A stretch of 64,000 nt of DNA. Source: Paramecium octaurelia (taxonomy: Eukaryota; Ciliophora; Oligohymenophorea; Peniculida; Parameciidae). The DNA is taken from NCBI GenBank assembly GCA_905182995.1, contig CAJJDP010000147.1, positions 126,555 through 190,554 of the forward strand. Direction: 5' to 3'. A program made the translations under genes and the position numbers. Of the stretch, positions 33,107 to 47,093 are shown one piece after another; position 1 is the first letter of the stretch, and each line of letters opens with the position of its first letter. The notes below the pieces were generated by a model. It was given only the letters and a program-made list of their open reading frames with translations. It was not told the DNA's origin and searched no databases.

Positions 33107-36100
33107 ATGCCTAATTTTATATTTCCTTTGCTCTACAGAAACAGGACTCTTCAGAATCACGTTGTCCAAACCATAATTGCAAATGATGATGTTTTGGTGA
33201 CTGCTGGCCATCATGGAGACATCGTAATTTGGATGCAGGATCTGAATCCCAGGATTGTGATCTACCCAAACCTTTCAAATGCCTATGGAAAACTATTGAC
33301 CATGAATTTAGTTCGAATGTCATTCCTCAACATTTTAGATAGAGCAGAAGAATGCATACTCGCAATTCATGAGGACAAGAGAATAAGAATTTTTGATTGT
33401 AATGATGGTCGCTGTGTTGCAATATCAGCACATGAGAGTGCAGGACCTGTACAATACTGTATTCCTTTAAGTTCCAATAATTGTAGGTTCTTGATGTTGG
33501 GAATGTAGAATGGTTTGAGTCTTTTCGACCTTTGGAAAATGAGAACTGTTAAACAATATGACTGTAAACTACGTGCATTCTGTTAAATCGATCTAAATAT
33601 CGCATGCATCTTGGATCAGGAAAACTGCTTGCATCTCATCAATTTGTCTCCTCTGAACAACGAAAGATATCTGAACTATAAGGTATACAAAAAGAAGAGA
33701 GATTCAATAAAGTAGGATTTCAAGGAACTTAAACTAAGCGATGGACTGAGGAAACTTAAAATCGAAGGCCTCTCAAGCAATCGCATCAGACATATGAGTT
33801 ATAATCAACAATTTCAACATCTGACCATCTTGATGCATCGATAACTTTACTTGATCTTTGAGATCTATGACACTCCTTGGATTATGTGTATTAGTTAATC
33901 CAAAAACAATCAAAAGTTTTCTATGGTTCATTATTCGTAAGACCATCTCTACATCACTACCAGGAATGGAAGTGTTCTTGGATTAGAGTACAAAGACATC
34001 ATCTATTTGTTATCCATCCTCAAGGAACAATCTGATTTTGTGTATGGATTTAAAGAGTTTCAATTCACTAAAATTGCAGGTTCTCAATTCAGTAGACTTC
34101 AAATTAATTTCTAGGAGTTAGTATCCGGTTCTGAAGGTCAGAAAGAGCTTAACGGTATTTTCATATTAAATCACCTTGTGTACTAATATAAGCATTAATG
34201 TTTGCTAAAATACAATTTGAAGGATGTGACTTTGGATATGTCTTTGATTCGCATTAACCAACCTGAGTCAGACATCAAATTCAATGGGTTTCAGTGGTCA
34301 TTCAACACATTTTCTGACTTGATTAAGATCGAAACATTGAGACAAGCATGCAAACAAGTTGAGGCATTTGATTTCACTAAATCTTACAATGACGATTTGA
34401 TTTGGAATCTAGGTCAAATGACTTCCTCGCAGTTTAAGACTAAATATCTGCCATATATAAACATCGAAACATAAATCACAAGTGCATTTATTAGTGTAAG
34501 TGAGGAGAGCCAAATTTATTGGTTCGGTTGCAGTAATAGTATCATATTTGGATTTCCAACTACATATAATAGTAAATCATATTTTATTTACAGAATCAAA
34601 TTGGACGAAAAGGCAGTCACATTTATATACTAGAAGGGGAAGTATCTGATTGCCAGTTCTGAGAGTGGTTAGTTTATAATATTGGACTATAGTTAAGTGT
34701 TTAATGAGAGGATGGGAGAACAATAAGTAGAATTCATAGATTTGGAACCAGCGTAGAGGGTTTATTTCCCAAGTTATGCAAAGAAAACAATAAGAATTCA
34801 TAAATTGGAGAATGAATCGTATGAGGAAGTTTAAACAACCAATTAGTCATAAAAATTCTAAAAGATTGCCATACTGATGGAGAATAATGTTATTCTAATT
34901 ATTAATATATAAGATGGAGGAGTGTAATTGAAACTGCATGGCATAAATCAACAGGTTTTGGGGTTATACTATGAGGATCAAGGAGATTAATGGTTTGTGG
35001 TAGTTTAAGGAGGGGAATCCCTGGTATTTGATTACAAGGGAAGATACTTGAGAACATTGATGATAGAGTAGTACCATTCACTATTTCAGGTGGAGAAGAA
35101 GTTGAATAAAGTCAAAGATAAGATGATCAGCCATCATCACTTAAGTGAGTTCAAGAAAGAATTCAATAAATCAATAAGTAAAGTGTATCAATTGATGGAG
35201 TTTCAACAAAGGAATAATTATATCAAGATGCAGTCTCCTTATCCTAGTTTGTATGAAGTAGGAGGCCAATTTAAATAGTGGTAGTTCGAGGCTGAATCAG
35301 CAGCGAAGATGTTGTATTTGATAGATCACAATTCAGTTAAAAACAATATGAGGATGTGCAAGTTTGTAGAAACCAGTATAGGGGAATTGGAGTGGTGGGA
35401 CCTGAAGAAATCAGGAGATAACCATAATTAGAATAGGTTATTTTTAATCCTGCATCCTTGGGAGGCTGATGCTCAATTAAGTGCATAGTTAGACTAGATA
35501 TTGAACTATTAGAAACCAACCTTCTCTCCTTTGATTGGAGTGCAATCGATGGGTTATTGTGTTAGTTTTGCATTGTCTCGTGGTTGGGATGTGTCACCGC
35601 ATTTCACCACGTAAAGAGCTATGTCATTGATGCATTTCTACCTGTCTTGTTTATCCAAGGAGGCTTAGGTATTTAATCAATTGATGATACAAACTGTTGA
35701 ATTGCTGACAAAAAAAAAACAATTGCTCGATGTAAATTTTAAGTCCTTGGATTTATTTTTGTTAGCCTAATACACAATAGATGAATCCAATGAAGTCATG
35801 AATGCCGCATGTAATTTAATACTGTCATAAATTAGAAAGTCTGATTAAGATATGCATGAATAGCATAAATTAATTAGAGAGCTGCTAGATCTAAATAAGG
35901 AGCAGCAAGGACATACATTTTCAAATGTGGAGGTAATCCTTCTTATTTTAGAATCCTATTTAACAGGGATGTGTTAGACTCTCGCCTAAAGTGAAGATTA
36001 AAAACGAAGAGTGATTCAAGGATTACATCTCAAAAATTGTATTGTAAATCCTCACCTTTGTGCACCTCTTCTAAAAGTATTTGTTGATGTCTAACAGCAT

Positions 36101-37051
36101 TTTCGAAATTCTTACAATCCATCTGATATTTTTAAAAATCTATTCATCATCTTTTTTCATTACAATACTGTAATAGATTACTCATAGATTCTCACTTAAG
36201 GTGGTCAACAAATGCAGTTGATTAACTTATTAAAAGAAATTAGTAAGTAGTCAGAAGATATGAAAAAAAGAATGAGACAACTCACTGCCAAAAGCATCAT
36301 TCAAGTTGCCATTGCAGCTCCTCTAGAATTTACTAAGATCTTGAACAAGGACATTGTGAATTTGGAAACACATTTTTTATATCCCTCCTCCATCATCGAA
36401 ATCATAAGGTACTACATTAAATCATAACACAATAACATCCACAAACAACTACCATTCCTTATGGATATCATTCTAAAAAGTCTTGATCCAAACAATCCAA
36501 ATTTAAGGAAAGTGTGTCATAGATCTGCTACTTACGCCTTGCAAACTATTTGCAAAACCTTTAAGTGTGTTTGTTTCCACCAACAAACTTAAAAGATAGC
36601 AATCGGAGATACTCAAATTATTATCTACGACTTGAGAACTGCTGTTAAATGGAGAGTCTTGGATGGACACAGCGGTTAAGTTAATTGTCTGGAATTCGAC
36701 CATACAGGTAAACAGTTGGCAAGTTTTAGTGATGCTGATTGGAAGGTCAAAATTTGGAAAGTTGGATCAACAGGGTATGGAGATTAAACTATCTAATTAG
36801 ATTCTTCGGAGCCATCATCGGTATACAAGGGAAAGCAGCTAAAGATATCTCTGTTAAGTAATAGCCTTTAAATCATCCCTAAATGTAATGGTCGCAAGAC
36901 GATAGTAAAGTCTATTTAATGTCAAATGGACAATCAATTGTGTAATTTCAGGTATGATTAACAAAATAATTAACGTATTAGATATATATATATATATATA
37001 ATAAAATCTACTATTATTCAATGTTATTATTGTTATTATTATGTATATTGA
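33107..37051 (+). CDS. WDR7 / rabconnectin-3 beta-like WD40 protein, up to 1,314 aa
   Basis: One intronless frame. N-terminal WD40 repeats (DDVLVTAGHHGDIVIWM, ECILAIHEDKRIRIFD), a long helical middle, and a C-terminal WD40 unit. Its wording (IIIYDLRTAVKWRVLDGHSG, VNCLEFDHTGKQLASFSDAD, VKIWKVG) matches WDR7. With rabconnectin-3 alpha it assembles the V-ATPase on vesicles. The homologous C-terminus would fall near 36960. The frame continues through a TA run to a TGA at 37049 and so overlaps the convergent SAXO-like gene by 34 bp. The last ~30 residues may be spurious. Confidence 0.8.
36982..37001. repeat. TA dinucleotide run
   Basis: About ten AT units between two convergent gene ends; a simple microsatellite. 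Confidence 0.9.
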
Positions 37052-38396
37052 TTCCTAATACATGGAACTTCTTTTATTACAAAGTCTTTTTTTGTCATGC
37101 TCATAAATTATTTCTAATAAGCTGGAATTGTTTAGATTGGCTACCATAATATTGATTTTATTACCTCCTAATAGTTCTTCAATTAAAAGCATTTTTCTAC
37201 TACTTTTAAATCATGTGCCGTTTTATTTTATGATTACCCTAAAAATAAGTCTATCGTCGGAAAAGGCTTACCATTAGGTGGTTTTTGACTCTCTAATGAC
37301 ATATGTATCAATTACAGTTGTGTCTACTTATTTTGGTGTCTTGAATTCGCTACCATACGTTGTTGACGAATTAAACTTTAATTCTGGAATCACAGTCTTA
37401 TAATGACTTTGTTTAAATTATTCATGGTGTAAATCCCCGTAATCCATATAGAATTTCTAAAATGTGATTATTTTTATACATTATATGATGTCATTGGAGT
37501 GGATCCATAATTAGCTTAGTATTTAGGTTTTTCAATCATATGATTTGGGTAGGGATCGCATTATTTATAATCAGATGCCATTGTTGTTTTAAATTCATTT
37601 AAATCTAAAGTTTGATATCGACCAATAGAATTCAAGTTCATTTTGAGTTCTTAATCCTTAATTGGGGATTCCTTGTACTCCTAATTGTAATGAGACTTCC
37701 ATGAAATATTAGGTTTAAATGGTTAATACTCAAATTTGCATTTACATTTTCCGCATGGACATTAAACACAAATACATTTCCCTATCTTTTATCTTTTAAT
37801 AGTATACCTGCCAAATGCATAACAAAAGCTTGATAATCCGATAAGTGTTATTCAACCATGCATTATATGTGATCATTATTATTTTCTTCAGGAGGGGGTA
37901 TTTGTATTTATTCTAATGGTTCAATTTGTTCTGTTGATATATTTTAATTTTATTCTTCAAGTTGATTGTGTGTATCTTATTAAGTGTTCAATTGGAGCTC
38001 TGATTCCTTTCTTAAAGTAGTGTTGTAATTCCCCTCTGACTCCAATTTAGGTTAGGATTATGATAATGATAATGATTAATAATGTTTACGAGCAATATTG
38101 GATTATGGTGTTGGAGGAAGGGGAGTGGAGTAGGTTTATTAATATTGTTCTAATGGAATGGCTTAACTGCATCCCATAGTTTTAATCATAATTCTTTTGC
38201 CTGGTTTAGACAATTTGGAATTGGATGAAGAGAATGTTTATCTGAACAGTTGCATTTCTTTGTGTTTTTTTTGAAGAACAGTTTGTCGTTCAATTTCACT
38301 GAGACGACGTTGTTTATCAATGAAGGATTCCTTAACATCGATTGAATAATGGCCTTGTTTTGGCTTGAGTTTTTAGATTATATGTTCGGGAATCAT
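37018..38396 (-). CDS. SAXO/FAM154-like axonemal microtubule protein, 426 aa
   Basis: Four introns (26, 23, 25, 24 nt) give 427 codons. After a charged, Ser/Pro/Gln-rich N-terminal half comes a Cys motif, KCICVQCPCGKCKCKFEY, resembling the CxCxxCxCG signature of SAXO proteins. Spaced F/Y-centred repeats follow, as in MAP6/SAXO Mn modules (KSHYNQEYKESP, ASDYKQCDPYP, SEFKTPKQVDTT). Such proteins sit inside or along axonemal and centriolar microtubules. One inferred intron ends in GAG. The 3' end overlaps the WDR7 frame. Confidence 0.7.
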
Positions 38397-38448
38397 AGTT
38401 TTAATAATAAAAAAATTAAATAATCTTTTATTTCTTGATTTTTAAGCA

Positions 38449-38896
38449 ATGGTGAAGATGAATGTTTTGAATGATTGTTTACGTTCAATCGTAAATGCTG
38501 AAAGGTTTATAATGGATCGAAATATGATTTTAGATAAGGAAGAAAGCAAGTGTTGATCAGACCTACATCCAAATTGGTAGTGAAATTCTTATAAGTGATG
38601 CAAAGACATGGCTATATTGGAGAATTTGAAATCGTAGATGATCACAGAAGTGGCAAAATAGTTGTTGAATTGTTAGGTAATTGCATAGCCTATTAAAACC
38701 AGGTCGTATCAACAAATGCGGAGTGATCTCTCCTCGTTATGATGTTACCTTGGGAGAATTCGAAAGATGGGCCAATAACATTCTTCCAGCCAGACAATTT
38801 GGATGCGTAGTCCTCACAACCAATGTAGGCATCCTCACCCACGAAGAAGCAAGATAAAGACACATAGGAGGTAAAATCCTTGGGTTCTTTTATTGA
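38449..38896 (+). CDS. RPS15A: Ribosomal protein uS8 (S15a), 130 aa
   Basis: Two introns (29, 26 nt) give 131 codons. The sequence matches uS8 throughout: [66 protein letters not shown] and [18 protein letters not shown]. It is a core 16S/18S rRNA-binding protein of the small subunit. It starts 52 bp from the divergent SAXO-like gene. Confidence 0.97.
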
Positions 38897-38953
38897 CACA
38901 TTTGCATCAGTACATTATATATTTAATATGTCTTCGATGAATAAAAGAAATAC

Positions 38954-40222
38954 TCATTATCCTTTTCTTTACGAAACAGACTGCTATTTGCTTACAACGT
39001 TTTCTTCAATCAAGGAATCTCCAACATATTCATTCACTCTCTTCTTCAAATATTCATTAACTGTTGCTATCCTTTCTCTGTATATCAATAGAGATTCCTC
39101 CAACAATTGGTTCTCCTCGTGTCTCTTGGTCTTCTCTTCATTATACAACTTCTTTTTGTAATTGAACTCCTCTACATCTCATTCAAAATCATTACCTTAT
39201 GTTAGACTCAAAATTCTCGTGCTCTACTCCTGCAATTCCTTCTTCTTTGTTAAAATATCAGATGCCAACTCCTTGTCATTTTGTAATGAATTTAAGAATT
39301 TAGCCTTAGCATCATACTCCTATTTCAAAGACTCCTGTTCAGCTAATAGATTAGTCTTGAAATCTGCGAAATCATTAGCTGATTAAATCTCCTACTCTTC
39401 CAATCCCTTTATTGTCTCTCTCAATTTCTCTATCAACTATTATACCACACCTACTACATCCTTTGTCATCAACTATACTAATTATGCCCCATTTTCTCTT
39501 TATCCTTCAATTTTTATATTAAATTTTTTACTTGATTAAGAAAATGTAGTTTCATCATCGCCCAACTTCACGAAGTCTTATACTGCCTACTCTTCAAATA
39601 AATTTGCATATTTGCTCAACTTCTCAGCATAATCACCTACATGACTCTTCTCTACCAAATTTGTTTATTTGCTTTGTGCATCGCTTTTGACCCAATCCAA
39701 CACTGAAAGAGCATTCTTATATTCTCTTAATGTATCAATAAACAATGCATTAGCCTCACAACGTTATCTAAATTATTTATGATTACTGTCATACTCTGCC
39801 AAATTCTCCAATTTAACTTCGTTTCCCTTGTATCTCTTGTTATTCCAATTCAAATAATCTGTTGTTTGTTAAATCTTAAGACTTAATTATCATATAAACC
39901 CTTACTCCACAGCTTCCCAATCTTATTGAGCAGCAGCTGCACTCTTTGAATTCACATTCACTATTCCTGAAAACTCATTTATATCCTATAAAATAGCATT
40001 CTCAAATCTCTAAAATGTTAAATCTGCCTTATCTTGAGCTTCTAAATTCGCTCCTTACAAGTCTTCCAAAAGTATTAAAACAGATTGAATTGCATCCTAA
40101 GAACTCAATACATTTGTTTTTGAACTCAATAAATTCAAAAAATCTGTGTTGATCTTCTTTGGACTACACAAAACGCTCTAATTCAACAACAGAATCAATA
40201 TCACTCCTGTTATGCTTCTCAT
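38954..40222 (-). CDS. Secreted coiled-coil protein, possibly trichocyst-matrix related, 408 aa
   Basis: Two introns (18 and 24 nt) give 409 codons. It has a signal peptide (MRSITGVILILLLNQSVLC) and then almost continuous coiled coil rich in Gln, Lys, Glu and Ala. A segment near residue 45 (SVLILLEDLQGANLEAQDK) resembles the LLxxLEDLQ region of trichocyst matrix proteins. Membership of that family is likely by layout but less certain than for the gene at 47730. The 18-nt intron is at the lower size limit for the genus; without it an in-frame TGA would stop the frame. Confidence 0.6.
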
Positions 40223-41288
40223 ATTTTATTTTATTATTGCTCTCAATACCGTTTTTGTCGATTTTATAATGAAACTCAATTCTCGAGAAACCTCCTTCAA
40301 ACTTTTATAGAAACACCACAATAGATAATTTATCCCTTTATATTATATCCAGAATTTGAAATAAATCAATAATTAATATAAATCAAAGCCATTCGCTTCA
40401 TAAATGTAGGGCAATTACTAGAGTTAAACACCATGCAATTACCCTACTTTACTTTTAATTTCTCTTTTAATTATTTTTCAAGCTTTTAATTTGTATACTC
40501 ATAATTCCTGCTATTTAATTACTTTGTTATTTAATAATAATTCATTAATTAAATTATGATAAAAAATATGCCTAGAGAAAATCTCTGAATTTTAGTTTCC
40601 ATACTACATCAGAAATCCAAGCTAGGCCAAATTAATATCCCATATACCAATATTGTAAAAATTAATCATATTTTTTCAATACCGGACTTGGGATAACAAA
40701 ATTAGTTCGAATAATAAATCATCTTTTTGTTAGTATTCAAATATCATGCCAAAGTGCAATCTTATTTCTATTACTTCATGGTAATCACTAATAAAGATAA
40801 ACTATAATAATGTTAGTGTATTGTCATTATATATTTAATATATAAATTTAAGAATGCTATTTTTTGCAAAAAGTCATGATTATGGTTAATCTAATACATT
40901 GTTTAATCATCTGATATACATAATTGAAATCTTATGAAGAAATAGTATTTAGCTCGATTCATCCTTATGGATTATTGAGTTTCATTGTAATTATGTTTGA
41001 TATGATTATCTTACAATTTTCCTCGTTAATTGATATTTCAGATAAAATAGTCGATAACTTTATACCAAAATTATGCTGATAAAATTCTTATTGCAAATTA
41101 AAAGATGTCAGAGAAAAAGGGAAATATAGATACATAATTATATAATTATTTTATAAGAATTTCTTTTGTTATAGTAAATTAATAATGCTATTTTTATAAA
41201 TTCTCAAAGGTTACTCTCTATTGAAATAGTGTATTTCATATGAAATCATATTACGTGATATAATTGGCTTTTGTTTATTAAATATTAA
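40223..41288. other. Gene-free 1.07-kb interval
   Basis: AT-rich throughout. A 66-codon plus-strand frame near 40747 has unremarkable composition. No feature is supported. It must contain the promoters of the two divergent flanking genes. Confidence 0.5.
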
Positions 41289-42809
41289 ATGAGTAGTTAA
41301 GAAGAAGATAATCAATTTGATCAAGAATATGAACAAAATAATTAACAAATTGATGAGTTTGAATAAAGGTATAAGCAGAATTAGTCATCTTCTGAGGATG
41401 AAGATCAATATTAGCACAAAAGCCATTCATAAAATAGCAAGGTTGATCAATTGCCGTAAATACAGTATTAATGATCATATCGCTGTAGACCATAGAATAA
41501 AATAGAAGCCATATAAAAACAATTAGAGTTTTATAAAAAACAACCTCCTAAGACGTTGGCAGAGGAATGCGAAGACGTGATAAATTCAAAAAATGAAACT
41601 TTGAAGGATAGGAAAATTAGAGAATTAGTCTAGAAGAATAGACAATTATTGCTTAGTTATGAGAAGGAAAAACAATCGAGAAAGAAACTTGAGGAACAAG
41701 TAAATAAAGCATTAAAAGAAACTGATGAAGGGATAAAGGCTTTGGATAAAAGTATTCCAAAAGCTCCGATTCCTAAGCCAGATCCATTGGCAAAAGCTTT
41801 GAAAGGATAGGAATCATAGAAGGAGGACATTGGAGCAGCAGATGATTTTAAGAGTAAATTCAAAGATGCGGACAAGAAAGTGTAAGAATAGCGTGTTAAG
41901 TTATAATAAGTTAAAACAGAATTAAATAAAGCAATGAGGATAATACAAAGAGAAGTAGGGGAGAATGTAAACTTGGATTAAGTGTTGATGGATGAAAACG
42001 GATGGAAAGGCAGAGCATAATAGATTGAAATCTTGAAATCAAAAGTGAAAGATTTGAATGCGAAGTTAGGTTCATCTTCTTAATATTCCGACGTTTCTTA
42101 GATGTCTAAACAATCTAAATAGGAAGCCAGGAATAACAATGAAAAATAACAATATGAATTATTGAAATCTCAATATGATGCAGCTAAATAGGAGAATGAG
42201 AATTTATAATAGAAGATAAAAGCAGTATCAAGTAGGAGATAAATATTGGAGGATCAGATAAAAGAAGTCAAAGTAGAGTATGAGAAAAATAAAAAGGTAT
42301 TTGTTATTGTGATCAAATTTATAGATTTTATTGGAAAAAAGCGAGAATGATGACAAGTACATATTTGCATTGAAATCTGAATTAGAAAAATTGAAGAAAA
42401 ATTAACCTTAACAAGAAACTAAAATAGTATATAAGCCAGCAGATGATGAAGAGACGAGAAAGTTAAGATAGGAGTTAAAATATTGTAAAGAAGAAATTAG
42501 CCGAAATGAATAGATGATCAAAGAATTAATAGCAGAAGTATTGAATTCATATGATTTTAGAAAGTCAATAGAAGTAAATAGGAATTGCCGCAGTAATAAT
42601 AACAACAGTAGGAAAAAGTGTAAGCAAAGCCAGGTCAAACAGATGAAAGAGTTAAGAAGTTGGAAGACGAGATAAAGGCTTTAAAGAGAGAGAGGGATGA
42701 ATTTTTTAAGACTTTGACTAAGGATGTTGAAACTTAGAAGATGATAAAAGATTTAACGATGTAAAATGTAAAATTACGTAATAAGATTGATGATTTAACT
42801 AAAAAATGA
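41289..42809 (+). CDS. CCDC13-like coiled-coil protein, 478 aa
   Basis: Three introns (33, 28, 23 nt) give 479 codons. After an acidic, Gln-rich N-terminus the chain is coiled coil. Two blocks match vertebrate CCDC13: KDRKIRELVQKNRQLLLSYE, and AMRIIQREVGENVNLDQVL followed by WKGRAQQIEILKSKV. CCDC13 is a centriolar satellite and ciliogenesis protein, so a basal-body role is likely. It ends 26 bp from the convergent ATPase gene. Confidence 0.75.
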
Positions 42810-42835
42810 ATTCTGTTCTTTATTTATTAATATTT

Positions 42836-45800
42836 TCAAGAATTATGATTTGACATACTTGGTTTAACTCTGGACTTTTTGGTTTTCTTTTGATTTGTAG
42901 GAAATACTTTTCTAATGAAATATTCATCACCTAATAACATGACCAATCCTACTATAATTGTCAAAATAAATTGCATAAAATTATAAGATCTACCATGTTA
43001 TTCATTTGTGTCATAGAGTTTTAATACTGTGTATTGCCATCCTTAAAAAGTGAAGAATATCCATAAAGTAAAACATAAACTTATGGATATAAAGAGTATC
43101 ATGATTTTGTGGGCATACATTTTTTACTTGAATGGTTTAGAAGTGTAAATAGCAATTACAGCCATGATGAAATAGATTTACATGCTTTTGAATTGAGTTG
43201 TTTGTAGAGTTCCTTCTTTTGAAAATTTCCCATCATAAACTCCAGGTTCATTCTCCCAATCTAAACTATTCCAATATAGAAAATTAATGACCAAACCAAG
43301 TGAGGCTACTAAAATTTAGAAACTTAAAACGGCCACATTAGAAAGAGCCATCATACTTTCGTTTGGAAGCTCTTTAGTTAAGGTGATTGAAGGCTTGGAA
43401 AGTGATATGGATTTGAGATAAGGCAAAGAACCCACATAATTGATAACTATATATTGTAAGTCTCCAAAATTTTATCCAAAAGACATAGTTATCATAGCTG
43501 CTATGTATTTTATTACACTGGCTCCAACGTAATACTAAAACACTTCTAAAGCATTCTAAAGTGCACATCGTCCATCCAAAAGTACCTATCTAACACAATC
43601 AATGCTATCATCTGCACTAGAATAAGGAGCTGAATAGGCAGCATCACTTTAGGCAAAAGAGACTCCAACATTTGCTTATTTGATAGCTGCACAATCATTA
43701 GCACCATCTCCTATCATCAGAACCATTTTTTTTAGATCTTACAACTTTTCTACCACCATTGACTTTTGTTCCGGTCTCATTCTTGCAAATACTCTTGCAT
43801 TTAAACAGATTGATGCAAATAATTTAATATGTAGTTCTTCTTCGGATAATCCTTATATTTTAATCTATTCCACATTATCTAGGGGCTCCTCAAATCCTGC
43901 AAAAGATTATTTGACTTGTTTTTTGATATCATCATGAGGCAATTAACCCCAAAAGTAATCAAATGCTTTACCACTCATCGCAAAACAGTGACTTGCATTA
44001 AGACTATTATTTTCAGATATAATAGATCTTTTGATATTTTAAGCAGTCAATAAATGATGAATCAATTTATTCATAATTTATTAATGATCTAAAATTTATT
44101 CATTTAGATCTTCTACATCCTCTACAAGTATTTCAATTTCACTGTTTTATTTTTATTGATTGACATTAAGGTTATCATCAAAAACACTTATTTCATCTAA
44201 GGACAATTATTGCTGACATGATAAATAATATAAATACTTCTTTTTCATTGTAATCTAATAATAACACTGGTTTATCATGAGGTATTATTCCACATTCTCT
44301 GGCACATTATACAGTAGTCAAAGGATTATCTCCTGAGATGATTTTAAGATCAACACTTGCATTGTTTAATAAATTAATAACCTATGAAGTATCATGCTTT
44401 AATTTGTTTTCCATTGCCAATAATCCAAGAAATTAAATATCCTATTCGCATTCTTATCTACTGCCATTCATCAACCTTTCACTTTCCTCTTGAGTTATTT
44501 TTCTGTATCCAAACCCTAATATTCTTAGTCCTTTCATAGTCAATAAATTTAGATTCTTCTTAAAATCTACAGGAATGGTACTCTAATTAGATAATTCTGC
44601 CATTTTTTCAGGAGACCCTTTAACAAACACATAATAATCATCCTTATCTTTCACTATTACACTCATCCTCTATAAAGCTGATTCAAACTCATAAAGTTTA
44701 AGCACATCCAATACAATGCCTTCTCTATTTGTAACTCTGGATTTTACATTTTAAGGAGGGTTTTTCTCAATTTTAAAGTCTGTAAACTTAAATAACTCTA
44801 CATCAAGACTATCACCCATTAAATCGCCTTCTATCTCATATGTTCCATGACAGGTAGCAAATAACTTAAACTCTAAACTATTCTTGTAATTCACTTGATT
44901 TTTTTGAATGAACTTCCCAAATTTGGTCTAGTTTCTTAATTGATATCCAAACATATCAATTCCAATTGTTGTCAATGTTCCTGTCTTATCAAAACAAATT
45001 GTATTGATCTTACCAGCTACCAGTGATTTATTTGGATCAATTCCAAAAATGCCTTTCTATCTTAACCTAACCAATGAATAAGTCTAGCACATAGAAACAA
45101 AAATTGGTAGAGCTGGAGGCACTATCCAAGTCAAAGCATCCCAAAATCTTAAGAATATTATCATGAAACTGAATCCAACAGAAATCAATCTCGGTAGCAA
45201 TGCAAAATACACAACCAAAACATATATGGCCAAACAAATTAAATATTTTATTCCTTAACTATAGAATGGAAAAGGCTAAACTTTTGGATACAAAACACTT
45301 CTAAAAATCTACCCCTTAAAAGAGCTAAATCCTGTTCTTCCAACAATTGCTATAACGTATTAATAAGCAGGTCTTGCAAGTAAGACTTTTGTGCCTTCAT
45401 ATAGGCAATGTCTCTTATCAGTCATGAATGAAACTGGTTGATCCAAATCTTCTACTGGAATCTTTGGAATAGGAATTGATTCCCCTGTCAACGAGGCTTC
45501 ATTCATCAATAAATCTCCAGACACCAATACGCAATCACAAGGCAACGTCATTTTGTTTTCAATTGCAATCACATCTCCTGGTACTAAATCTTGACTATCA
45601 ATCTTTCTAAATTGAATCCCCTGTTAATTAAAGGAGTCCTCTCCTCTATAAACTTGGACTTAAGCCAAACTCTTAGCCATATCTCTCAATTTCTTGGCTG
45701 AATTCTGGAGAAGCAAAAAGTTTATTGTTGTGAATATCAAAGAAACCGATATCATTATAATTGACAATATAGCCAAGTCTATTTGTATTTATTCATTTAT

Positions 45801-46387
45801 TACCTTCTAATACCCACAGAAAGCATGATAGGTACTACAATATATAGAAAGGGGCTGTTAATTCCTTCACCAAATATACAAACAAATTAGGCTTTGGGAT
45901 GTCAATTAAGCATTTTCCGAACTCTTCTTGGAAGTACTTTGGTTCTATGGTGATTAAACTTAGGCTTACATAATACTCCTCTGGCTTTTAGCAATTCTCT
46001 TTTGGTCTTCAAATCATATTCTAGTGCTTTAAATGTATTCATTGCACTATCGTAGATGTACTTTAGTTTTCTATTGATGAAATAAACCTAATTTTGCTTA
46101 GTCACTAACTTTGAGATGTTATTTGAATTATCATTATTTGTGATCCACATATGGGTAGCCTTCTCTAATTATGATTCTTTAAAGAAGAACTTTCTAACAA
46201 GTTTCTTTGACCAACTACAAGCTAAAGTAAACAAAAAGCTTGTGATGACGGATAGAAACACACCGAGTACGATTCTTCTCTTTTATAATCTTATTGGTTC
46301 TATATTCGTTATTTTTGTAGTCCCCTCTATTTCACTATCTACGACTACTGCACTCTCTGCTTTAGGTAAAAGGCTTGTAGGATCCAT
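42836..46387 (-). CDS. P5B-type ATPase (ATP13A2/3-like polyamine transporter), 1,158 aa
   Basis: Three 25-nt introns give 1,159 codons. Features in order: N-terminal hydrophobic hairpin, FGKCLIDIPKPNLF, TGES of the actuator domain, PPALP in membrane helix M4 (about residue 405), the phosphorylated Asp in ICFDKTGTLT (about 447), KGSPEKM, SGDNPLT and MIGDGANDCAAIKQA, then the last membrane helices. PPALP marks P5B rather than P5A (PPELP). Known members export polyamines from lysosomes or move them across membranes. All catalytic motifs are intact. Confidence 0.92.
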
Positions 46388-46543
46388 TAAATATATTATT
46401 AATAATTGTATGCAAAAGTACAAATTCAGATGTTTAAAAATGGTGTAACATTTGAATTTAATATAATTGATTATTGCATATTAATAACCTTATGATAAAA
46501 GTGAATTCTTCCTAATAGGCTTGAGATTATAATAAATAAATTA

Positions 46544-47038
46544 ATGTACATCAATCTTTCCTAAAATAATAAAACTTGGTGGACTCACACATCACTTGTA
46601 CCAACCGAGACTTAGGATAAGGTTGCATAATTGGTGAATGGAGTGGGAAGCTTTTAGAATAAGACATCTCTAATTTCGACATATTTGAGTTTAGAGGCAG
46701 TCAATCGTATCCCAGTTGCTAAGAAATTGGCAATTTATTTCAAGGCAGGAATTGTCGGTGCAGTATTTTTGGGGTCAAGGTAATTTGATTACAATTCAAA
46801 TTAGAATAGCAGCAGGATCGATTTATTAGAGAAGTGTTCAAGGAGAGATTGGAAAGGTACTTGATGGAGCACCCATTTGGGAGAACAAGTTTGACGTTCC
46901 AGAGTTGGACAAGAAGTTCTTTTTCATTGATGATGATAATAATTTTGAACCCTCATTATGGCATCATGGAATGTATGCATTCATAAATAGAAAAGCAACT
47001 CAATTGAGAAGCCCAAGGTATTCTACAAACATGAGTGA
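46544..47038 (+). CDS. Uncharacterised protein, 148 aa
   Basis: Introns of 25 and 23 nt give 149 codons ending NSIEKPKVFYKHE. Without the second intron the frame would run with no TGA into the next gene, so the splice decides the end. One weak hydrophobic segment (GIVGAVFLGSRIAAGS) could be a membrane anchor. The C-terminal half is acidic (FFFIDDDNNFEPSLWHH). Possibly mitochondrial, but no family is recognised. uS15 starts 55 bp downstream. Confidence 0.65.
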
Positions 47039-47093
47039 ATTTTAATCATTTAATGGATAAAATTTAAAATAAAATTAAATCTTTAAATTATTA

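Noticed and set aside
46116-46448. 110-codon plus-strand frame
   Set aside because: Antisense to the N-terminal exon of the P5B ATPase.
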